Origin: an uncultured Roseburia sp.
GTDB lineage: Bacteria > Bacillota > Clostridia > Lachnospirales > Lachnospiraceae
DNA: 17,949 nucleotides
Reading direction: 5' to 3'
Assembly: GCA_934358955.1 (NCBI GenBank)
Contig: CAKRLC010000056.1
Location: 1-17,949, forward strand
Shown here: piece by piece, positions 6,909-15,400 of the stretch
How the letters are laid out: the number at the start of each line of letters is the position of its first letter
How positions within the stretch are numbered: the first letter of the stretch is position 1
The notes under the pieces: model-generated
Seen by the model: the letters and a program-made list of their open reading frames with translations, nothing else
Database searches by the model: none
Told to the model about the DNA's origin: nothing
Program-made: the position numbers and the translations under genes

Positions 6909-8321
6909 ATGTGGAATGTGTTCAGTAATTTTCTTGTAGCTGTTGATGATTTTGTCTGGGGTGTACCCCTGATGGTTCTGATCATGGCGGGCGGACTTCT
7001 TCTTACTATTCGTCTTGGTCTGTTACAGATCCGTAAGCTTCCTTTAGCCCTCAAATGGATGGTTCAGAACGAAGAGGAAGCAGAAGGAGAGATTTCCAGT
7101 TTTGCTGCTTTATGTACAGCCTTAAGCGCAACGATCGGTACCGGAAATATCGTCGGTGTTGCAACTGCGGTCGGCGCCGGAGGTCCTGGTGCACTGTTTT
7201 GGATGGTTCTTGCCGCTTTCTTCGGTATGGCTACCAAATATTCGGAAGGTGTCCTTGCTGTAAAGTACCGTGTTGTAGCCAATGACGGTCACAGCCTTGG
7301 TGGTCCTTTCTACTATATTGAGCTTGGTATGGGAAAAAAATGGAAATGGCTTGCCAAACTTTTCGCTTTCTTTGGTATGTGCGTTGGTTTATTTGGTATC
7401 GGAACGTTCAGCCAGGTAAATGGTATTTCCAGTGCGATCAAAGGATTTTTTGATCCTCAGGGTGAGCACTGTGTGAAGCTGCTTCCATTCTTAGGTGAAT
7501 ATTCCTGGGCAGTTGTTATTTCCTCTCTGATCCTTGCAGTCTGCGTTGCCGCTGTTCTGATCGGTGGAGTGAAACGAATCGCAAGTGTCAGCCAGATTAT
7601 TGTTCCGTTTATGGCTATTATTTATTTCGTATTTGTCGGTATCCTGATCATCTGCAATATCCGTGAAGTACCTGCAGCTTTTGCTACCATCGTAAAAGCT
7701 GCTTTCAATCCAAAAGCGGTTACCGGCGGTGTAGTCGGCAGTATGATCGTTGCCATGCAAAAGGGTGTTGCCCGCGGTATTTTCTCAAATGAAGCCGGTC
7801 TTGGTAGCGCTCCGATCGCCGCTGCTGCTGCCCAGACAAAAGAACCTGTCCGTCAGGGTCTTGTCAGCATGACCGGAACTTTCATTGATACGATCGTTAT
7901 CTGTACCCTCACCGGTCTTTCCATCGTCTTAACCGGTGCATGGCAGGTAGAAGGCTTAGAAGGTGTGGAAGTAACCACTTACGCTTTCCAGCACGGACTT
8001 CCTTTCCCAGGACAGTTTTCTTCCTTTATCCTGATGATCTGTCTTGTCTTCTTTGCTTTTACTACTATCCTTGGCTGGGACTATTACAGTGAACGTTGTC
8101 TGGAATATTTAAGTGGCGGAAATATGAAACATGTAAAAATCTTCCGCTGGATTTATATTTTTGCAGTATTCATCGGACCTTATATGACAGTCAGTGAAGT
8201 ATGGACTATTGCTGATATTTTCAATGGACTGATGGCTATTCCAAATATGATCGCATTATTTGCATTAAACGGAATTGTTGTAGCAGAGACAAAGAAGTTC
8301 TTTGCAAAGCATAAGGCATAG
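6909..8321 (+). CDS. agcS: Na+:alanine/glycine symporter (AgcS/SSF-like sodium:alanine family)
   Basis: The 470-residue integral membrane protein imports alanine or glycine with Na+. It carries the family hallmark ALSATIGTGNIVGVATAV (about 71-88), GGPGALFWMVLAAFFGMATKY split as GGPGALFWMV (91-100) and FFGMATKYSEG (104-114), and the signature GIFSNEAGLGSAP (290-302). About ten to eleven hydrophobic segments span its length, which is normal for the family. The start at 6909 is set by AGGGAGA eight bases upstream; the open frame extends leftwards to 6672 only because it reads through the riboswitch. The gene stands alone between its riboswitch leader and a terminator. The riboswitch indicates glycine-responsive expression and hence glycine as a physiological substrate, although alanine is not excluded. 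Confidence 0.94.
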   Translation: MWNVFSNFLVAVDDFVWGVPLMVLIMAGGLLLTIRLGLLQIRKLPLALKWMVQNEEEAEGEISSFAALCTALSATIGTGNIVGVATAVGAGGPGALFWMVLAAFFGMATKYSEGVLAVKYRVVANDGHSLGGPFYYIELGMGKKWKWLAKLFAFFGMCVGLFGIGTFSQVNGISSAIKGFFDPQGEHCVKLLPFLGEYSWAVVISSLILAVCVAAVLIGGVKRIASVSQIIVPFMAIIYFVFVGILIICNIREVPAAFATIVKAAFNPKAVTGGVVGSMIVAMQKGVARGIFSNEAGLGSAPIAAAAAQTKEPVRQGLVSMTGTFIDTIVICTLTGLSIVLTGAWQVEGLEGVEVTTYAFQHGLPFPGQFSSFILMICLVFFAFTTILGWDYYSERCLEYLSGGNMKHVKIFRWIYIFAVFIGPYMTVSEVWTIADIFNGLMAIPNMIALFALNGIVVAETKKFFAKHKA

Positions 8322-8356
8322 AAATAAATCATCATCTGATATAGAATTTAATCATT

Positions 8357-8384
8357 AAGGGCCGCCAAAAAGGCGGCTCTTTGC
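8357..8384 (+). terminator. Intrinsic terminator of the symporter gene
   Basis: AAGGGCCGCC (8357-8366) pairs with GGCGGCTCTT (8372-8381) around an A5 loop, with one G.T pair, followed by a short T-rich tail. It lies 36 bases after the symporter stop and may also serve the convergent protease gene, which ends at 8398. Confidence 0.7.
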
Positions 8385-8397
8385 ATATCCAAATCTT

Positions 8398-9297
8398 TCA
8401 TTTTTCTGCAAATGTTTTCTTTAATTCCATACGAAGATCAGCTGGTGTATATTCTGGATGGGAGGAAAGCAGTCTGGCCGCCTCAGCCGTTACGATCGCG
8501 GCCGAATAAGAGGTTCCTTCACTCGTGCGTGTATTCCCGCTTAACGTTTTGATCGTAATGTTTTCTCCAACAGCATAGACATCCACCCAATCACCGCGCT
8601 GGGAAAACGAAGCAATCTCTTCCCCGGTGCTATTCAAAGCGCCAACTGAGAGAACCGTATCATAAGCTGCCGGATAACAGACAGCTTCTCCATTACTCTC
8701 ATAATCATTTCCTGCAGACGCAACAATCAAAACGCCCTGTTCTTCTGCATAATAAACTGCATCCCGAACAGATTCTTTGTCAAGGATCAGACCGGCGCTG
8801 ATATTGATAATCTTACAATGATATACATCTACCGCATCTCTGATCATCTCTGCAAAAGTGTCATTCTCTACCTGCTTTATTTTTCCATCCTCATAAGCAT
8901 TGCTCACAAGCGGAACGATCCGTGCGTCCGGTGCATACTGTAAGATAACCGATGCAACGGCTGTTCCATGACCATAGGTATCTTCGGTTGATGCATCCGG
9001 GTAGAGGTAATTTTTTCCATCTACTATATTTTCCTTTGGAATTGCCTGTGTGGACAGACCGGTATCAATCAGGGCAATGCGGACTGTTCCGCCGTTCTCC
9101 CCGCTCATTGCACCCCCTGCCACATCCGATTCTGTTCTCCCATTTACGCTTGTGTTCTCTTCGTCTGCCTGGCTTTCTGCTGTCTGTGTATTCAAACTTA
9201 CATCTGCTGTACCTTCTGTCTTTCCACAGCCTGTGATCCAACATGCCATTAGCAGTACCGTCATTACTTTAGTTGTTTTACTTAATCTCTTTTTCAT
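8398..9297 (-). CDS. Subtilisin-like (S8 family) serine protease, lipoprotein
   Basis: The 299-residue protein has a lipoprotein signal peptide: MKKRLSKTTK, a hydrophobic core, then lipobox ITGC with the lipidated Cys24. A Ser/Thr/Glu-rich linker of about 45 residues follows, then a compact subtilase domain from about residue 70. The triad is Asp78 in ALIDTG, His110 in GHGTAVAS and Ser263 in GTSYSAAIV, with oxyanion Asn197 in ASAGND. Pro of the usual GTSMAxP motif is replaced by Ala. No inhibitory prodomain is present between lipobox and catalytic domain, so maturation may not follow the standard subtilisin route. It should act on the outer face of the membrane. It follows the giant surface protein gene on the same strand, so that protein is a plausible substrate (inference). 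The start at 9297 gives a normal signal peptide but has no evident ribosome binding site. A GTG at 9327 lies inside the hairpin. Confidence 0.88.
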   Translation of the reverse strand: MKKRLSKTTKVMTVLLMACWITGCGKTEGTADVSLNTQTAESQADEENTSVNGRTESDVAGGAMSGENGGTVRIALIDTGLSTQAIPKENIVDGKNYLYPDASTEDTYGHGTAVASVILQYAPDARIVPLVSNAYEDGKIKQVENDTFAEMIRDAVDVYHCKIINISAGLILDKESVRDAVYYAEEQGVLIVASAGNDYESNGEAVCYPAAYDTVLSVGALNSTGEEIASFSQRGDWVDVYAVGENITIKTLSGNTRTSEGTSYSAAIVTAEAARLLSSHPEYTPADLRMELKKTFAEK

Positions 9298-9303
9298 AAG
9301 TTT

Positions 9304-9332
9304 ATTATAATGCAGCAGGGGCACCACGTAAA
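9304..9332 (-). promoter_or_regulatory. Candidate protease promoter overlapping a hairpin
   Basis: On the minus strand TTTACG (9332-9327, the hairpin loop) and a perfect TATAAT (9309-9304) are 17 bases apart. Initiation would fall near 9297, at the ATG itself, so the message would be leaderless or nearly so. That would explain the absence of a ribosome binding site. Confidence 0.45.
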
Positions 9333-9350
9333 TGGTGCCCCTGCTTTTTT
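9314..9350 (+). terminator. Strong 13-bp terminator hairpin between giant gene and protease
   Basis: AGCAGGGGCACCA (9314-9326) pairs perfectly with TGGTGCCCCTGCT (9333-9345) around a 6-base loop and is followed on the plus strand by a T-run to 9350. It looks like an intrinsic terminator for plus-strand transcription, although both flanking genes are on the minus strand. On the minus strand it lies about 70 bases after the giant gene's stop and can still form as an RNA hairpin, without a U-run. Confidence 0.7.
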
Positions 9351-9416
9351 CATGAAAGCGGCCAATATTTTTTACTGTAGACAGTAATGATATTTTCCTT
9401 TTTCATAACTCCAAAT

Positions 9417-12400
9417 TTAGTTTCCTGCTATGTCTTTGACAGTACCAGTTACCGGTTTTAAGTTCTTAATTGCATTATTCAGATCCGGTGTTACTTCAAA
9501 GTCGCTGTCAACTGTTGCTGTGAATGTAAGAGCATTCGTGCCCAGACCTCCGGCAAAAGTCACATTACTGATCGGTATTCCTGCAATCGTGCTAAGGTTT
9601 AAGTTAGATCCTGCTGCAACTACTTCATCATAGTAAACTGTGATGGAAATCTTGTCACCTGCTTTATATTGAGTAAGTGCCAGACTCGCAACGCCAACCT
9701 GCTGAGGTGCTCTGCTATCCATTAATTTTGCATATACATGAGAAGTTCCATATCTCCAGTCATCTTTGCCATTTCCGGATGCATCCAGATTAAGCAGGAT
9801 TCTTTCATCTAAACCAACCTGTACATAAGTGGATGAGTTCGGGAACCAGTAATTATACCATGTTTTAGATTTCGGAATGTCGATCTTTTCTTCATGAAGA
9901 AGGCGTCCATTTGTAGTAAGTTTCATCCATGCATAGCCATCATAGATTTCATAATAATCGGCATTTAACTTAAATCCTGCATTCAAAGTATTCTTGAAAT
10001 AATTGATTATTTCCGGAGTTGCCCCTTTCTCTCTCAGAATCTCTGTAAATGTCTTGAAATTGAAACTTGGATTCTTACCATATCCGGCATCCGTAATCTT
10101 TCTGTCACCACTGGTCAGCTGATAACAGTATTCATTATAGAGATCCTTTGTGAGCCCATAATTAGCAATACGCTGAATATTTCTCTGACAACTTCTATTA
10201 TCCCCAAATTCTCCTGGATATTTTCCTACTGTATCCACAGTCTTGTATAACTCTACATTATAATATTTGTCAGTGTTAGCATGGACTGTTGCTGCCAGAT
10301 TCTTTGATGTCTCTGCGCCCCACTCTTCCACAACAAAGGTCTGCTCCGTATCATTCGGACCAAAGGTCAGATATACGTTCTCGCCGCCTGTGTGTTTGAA
10401 GTGGCATACATCACCTGCAATATCAATACCAACGGTAGAACCATATGCGGTTCCGTTTACGGTACGATAGTATACATAGATCGGATTTGCTGTTGCAACG
10501 GTTCCTTCCGGAAGCGTTCTTGTTACTTTGTAGGTAACCTTCTTTCCTGCTGATCCATCGAGCAGCTGTACTACTTCTTCTGAATCATAAGACAGATTGA
10601 AGATTCCGCCATGAGCCCATTTTGCTGTCAGAGCAAAATCCTGCTCGGTTCCTCTGACGATTTCAGATACGAGTGTGTCGCCCTGATACCAGCCAAGGAA
10701 CTGATAACCTTCTTTTGCTTCTGGTGCAACAAGTTTTACATCATTGTCATCAATATTGTAGCTGGACGGATTGCTATTGCTGATTCCGCCTGCGCCAAGA
10801 TCATAACTGATCTGATATACGCTCTGCTTCCATACTGCATATAATGTAATATTTCCATATGGTGCAAGGTTCTTCACTGTCTGACCGTCTGTGTATACAA
10901 CGCTGCCATCCTTTTCGGTAGCCCAGCCAAGGAATTTGTATCCAGGCTTCTCAAAGTTCTGCATTTCAGAGAGCAATGTCAGATTCTTTGTCTCGTCATA
11001 GCTCATCATCATTGTTTCTACCGGAACGGTATCACCAAGACAGCTGTCAAATGTGATCGTATATGGATTTGCCTCCCATTTTGCATAGAAGATCCAATCG
11101 TAATAGGAATCCAGAGTCATTGTAGCAGAAACTGGTTTGCTGAATTCAGCATCCAGATACCATCCCTTGAATGTATATCCTGTCTTCTGTGGATCGTACA
11201 GTACAATGTGATTGTTCTCTACTGTGAATCCGGTTGGGTTATCTGCTGCATTCTCTGCGCCATCCATGTTTTCATAAATGATCTTGTAGATATTGATCGT
11301 CCATACTGCATAGAGATGAACCTCTCCACTTGCATCAGCGGAAAGTTTTTCTACTTCTGCACTGTCTGCATAGGCTGCTGTTCCGTCTGCTGTGAGTGAC
11401 CAGCCTGCAAATGTATAACCAAATCTTACAAACTGATTCTCATTTAATGCTTTCTTCTCTGTATACAGGAAGTTCTGGCTTTCCATGCTGCCTGTACCCT
11501 GATTCGGTTCGAATACAACACGGTATTCATTTTCTGTCCATTTTGCATACAGATCAACATTTCCTGTGCTTCCTTTTGCGATCATGCTGACAGTCTGTTC
11601 TGTCATTGCTTCATCGCTATACCAGCCTGCAAATGTATAACCTGCTTTTTGTGCATCCTTCAGTGTGATCGTATCAAGCTCGATATTGTACTCTGTCGGA
11701 TTCTCATGGACTGCACCTTCCATTCCATGATAGGTGATCGTATATACTGTCGGTGTAAAGTGTGCATAAAGGATATGGTCAGCTGCTGTTGTTACCATAG
11801 TATCTCCGGAAACCATAGTACCTTCTTTTGCATCTGTAAACCAGCCTGCAAAGTCATATCCACTCTTTGTAACAACCGGTAATTCACCATATGGGCTGTC
11901 GAAGGTTACCTGTCTTGCTGCAGCTGCATCGCCTTCGACCGTTCCACCATTTAAGCTGAACTGGACGGTATACTGGTTCGCTGTCCAGACTGCTGTGTAG
12001 GTTACGTCTTTTGCCGGCATGCTGCCTGCAGGTGTTTCATTCCAGCTATAAGAATATCCTTCTTTTGTCAGAACCGGAACTGTGATCGGAGCATCGTAAG
12101 AAACGCTTCCAGCTGTAAATTCGCTCTGTGCTTCTCCGCCTGCAAGATCCCAGGTCAGTGTATACTGATTTCTTGTATAGTAGTAATTTGCTACGTTTAA
12201 GGAACCATCTGTACTGATCTTGATCGTCTGTGCCTCGTTTGTTGCACTAAAGCCTTCATAGTTCATAAGCTCTGCTGTTACTTCGCTGTCCATATCGGCA
12301 GTGCCATGTACGGACTGTGCCAGTGCATAAGAGCCATCTAAATTCTGTTTGTAATGATTTACTGTATAACTGTATTTTCCTGCTACCCATTTTGCGGTCA

Positions 12401-15400
12401 GTGTCAGATCGGATGCTGGCATTGCGGTCTCGTTGAAACGGTTTTCTCCAAGATACCAGCCATCAAATCCATATCCTTCCTTTACAGGTGTTGGCAGGCT
12501 GATCGCTGCACCGTATTTCACCTTGATGAAATCATCTGAATTCAGTGTGCCGCCCTTTGTATCAAGTGCGATCGTATACGTATTTCTTGTGTATTCATAC
12601 CGCACAACCGTGCTTCCATCTGCTTTGACGTTTACTTCCTGTGCCTGTGGGGCAGTAAAGCCTTCATACTCTTTGACTGACGGTGTTACCATCGTATCCG
12701 TTGTTCCTGTCAGTGCGTCTGTGTCAGCCAGTGAATAACCGCCATTTACATTTTCTTTGTAATGTTCTACTTTGTATGCGGTATCGGTATTTGCTTCCCA
12801 TTTTGCATAGAATGCACGATCTCCGCTTGAACCTTTTTCAATGCTTCCAACAGGAGTTCCTGTACATGCTTCGTTGTCATACCATCCCTTGAATGTATAA
12901 CCGGTCCGGATCGGTGCTGTCAATGTGATCGTTTCTGTCTCAACATTGTAAGCAGCCGGATTTGCATGTAAGAATCCATCTGCACCGTAATATGTGATCG
13001 TATATTCCTTCGGTGTCCATACTGCGTAAAGAACTGCTTCTGCATCCTTTTCTGCTTTCAGGTTCAGCACTTCTGCTCCGTCTGCATATACTACCTGTCC
13101 GCCTTTTTCCAATGCCCATCCGCTAAACAGATAGGTTTCGGAGGTAAATGCATTTGCCGGAAGCGTCATTGCTTCGTCATAATTGCAGCTGATCGCTTTC
13201 ATTGTTCCCTTTGCAGCCTTGTTATTCTTATCGAATTTTACTGTATAGGTATTTGCTTTCCAGATTGCCTGATAAGTAACATCCTGTGTTCCGGCTTTTG
13301 TATCCGGTGTTACAGTATTGGTTCCATCAATGCTCCAGCCAGCAAATGTATAACCTGTACGTACCGGGTCAGAAGGAATTACAACGTCACCACCATAATA
13401 TCTGCTGTCTGTAACTTTCTTTCCATCGTAACCGAGGTCAAATGTGAAGGAATGTTTCAGTCTTGTATAGTAAACCTTAATGATCGATTTGCCGTTTCCA
13501 CCGATTGCAGTCTGGTCACAGGCTGTTCCTGCCACCGTCATCTTTTCAAATGCAACTCCGTTTTCAACTGCAAATTTCTCTTCTGCCGTGCTGCCATCCT
13601 CTAACTGGCGGGCCCTTAATGCTGCGGATGTCAGTACATCCTGCGTATAGCCTGCTCCGTTTGAGATTTCCTGTAATTTATAAGTTCCGCTTGTATCCTG
13701 AACATAGTATTCCACACGGTATTCCGTATCCGGATTCTTTGTCCACTGTGCAGTATAAACCACACTTTCTAATCCCATATGCGGATCAACTTCTTTATCC
13801 CATCCGGTAAATGTATAACCTTTGACTGCGATCTGTGGTGCGATCACGGTTCCGCCATACTTCAAATCGTATGTGATATCTTCGCCGCCTGCTTCACCTG
13901 CTTTAAATGTAACCGTATTCCACTGAAGCGGATAATAGTAACGAAGTACTGCACTTCCATCTGCTTCAATTCTTACTTCCTGTTTTGCAGGAGAATTGTA
14001 ACCAACATACTGCTTTACTTCCGGTGAAACATAGGTATTTGTGGTACCAAGGAACGTCTCGCTCTCAGCAAATACATACTCGCCGGATTCAAGCTGCTCT
14101 TTATAATGTTCTACCCGGTATGGTATATTCGTTGCCGGCTCCCATTTTGCATAAATGTTTGCATCTGCTGCTGGCATTGTCTCCGGGAATGTATATGGCT
14201 GTGTCAGGTCTTCATCACTATACCATCCTGCAAAAACATATCCCTGTCTTGTTGGGTTTGCCGGTACTTTAATCTTTGTCTCGTATTTCTGGTTAATGAT
14301 TCCGATGTAACTTCCACCGTTTGTATAAGGAACGATGACATAACCATCTCTTAAGTTATCCCAGTACAAATGGATCGTTCTCTGGATCGGTCTTGATGAG
14401 AATGCTAATGGATACTGGATCCATGTAATAATCATATCACCTTCAAGCTTCTTATCCCCTGCTGCCGGGTTGACTGAAATCGTATTCGTCTGAGGATCAT
14501 AAGAGAACTTGTCATTTGTCATACGGATATCAAAGTTCTTACGGTTCTTATAGCTCTCTCTCTGTGTTGGATCAAAGTAATCATTGTAAATAGCAGATTT
14601 CTCTTTTCCATCCTTCAGATCAAGATAATCCATTGAAAATACGCTGTCCGGTATTACCGTAGAACGAACGTGCTGTTTCAGCTTAATATCCGGCATATCT
14701 TCCTGTATTGTTTCAAAATTCCGGACATTATCCTGTCTTCCGACTGTCCATAAGGACCATTCTTTGTTATACAGCATGAGCTCTGTCGTATAGCGTTCAC
14801 TCAATGCCTGCGCTTTTAAGGCAACCTCAAGATAAGCGCCCACATCGATCAGCAATGCGCCACTGTACTTCTGGCCTCTTCCCGTGCTCGCCGCATATTT
14901 TAATTCATAATAGAAGTAACCCCATAGCTTCGAGTACGCTCCTGCTTCCGCCCTGAATCCGACCGAGGCTATTTTCGTACTGAACAGTCCGACCTTAAAT
15001 TCGAATTCCAGTCCAACCTTAACTGCAAGCCGGCCCATTGCATAGAAGCTGAATTCATAGGTTTCTTCCAGTAATGATACGGTATCATTGTAAACCTTGC
15101 CTGCAAATACATCGATCGTGTAAGTATAACGTTTTCCTGTCTTATACTCAAAATCAAAACCGATGGAAACGCATGCATTCATTTTTGCTACAAAAGTAAC
15201 TTCAACCTTGACTGCAATGATCGGTAATGGAGGTGGAAGATATTTTTCCTGATCCACGATATTCTGCTCGATCACACGGATCCAGTCAGATTCTTCTTCC
15301 AACATCTCACTGTAACGTTTTACGAGCTTATCTGTGTTCTCTTCTTTTTCTTCGTCCTCGCCGTCTTCACCGGCAGCCTCATCGATCAGCTCTTTGATCT

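Noticed and set aside
9350..9406. 18-codon frame on the minus strand just after the giant gene, beginning MKKENIITVYS
   Set aside because: The GGAG before it is only two bases from the ATG, the frame is very short, and nothing else supports it.
10615..14325. CRISPR-like or satellite DNA interpretation of the repeated segments
   Set aside because: The repeats are in frame, diverged at DNA level, variable in spacing and clearly encode protein B-repeats.
11208..14354. Numerous open frames on the plus strand opposite the repeat array
   Set aside because: They are shadows of the repeat coding sequence: low-complexity, without ribosome binding sites or family resemblance, and they recur with the repeats.
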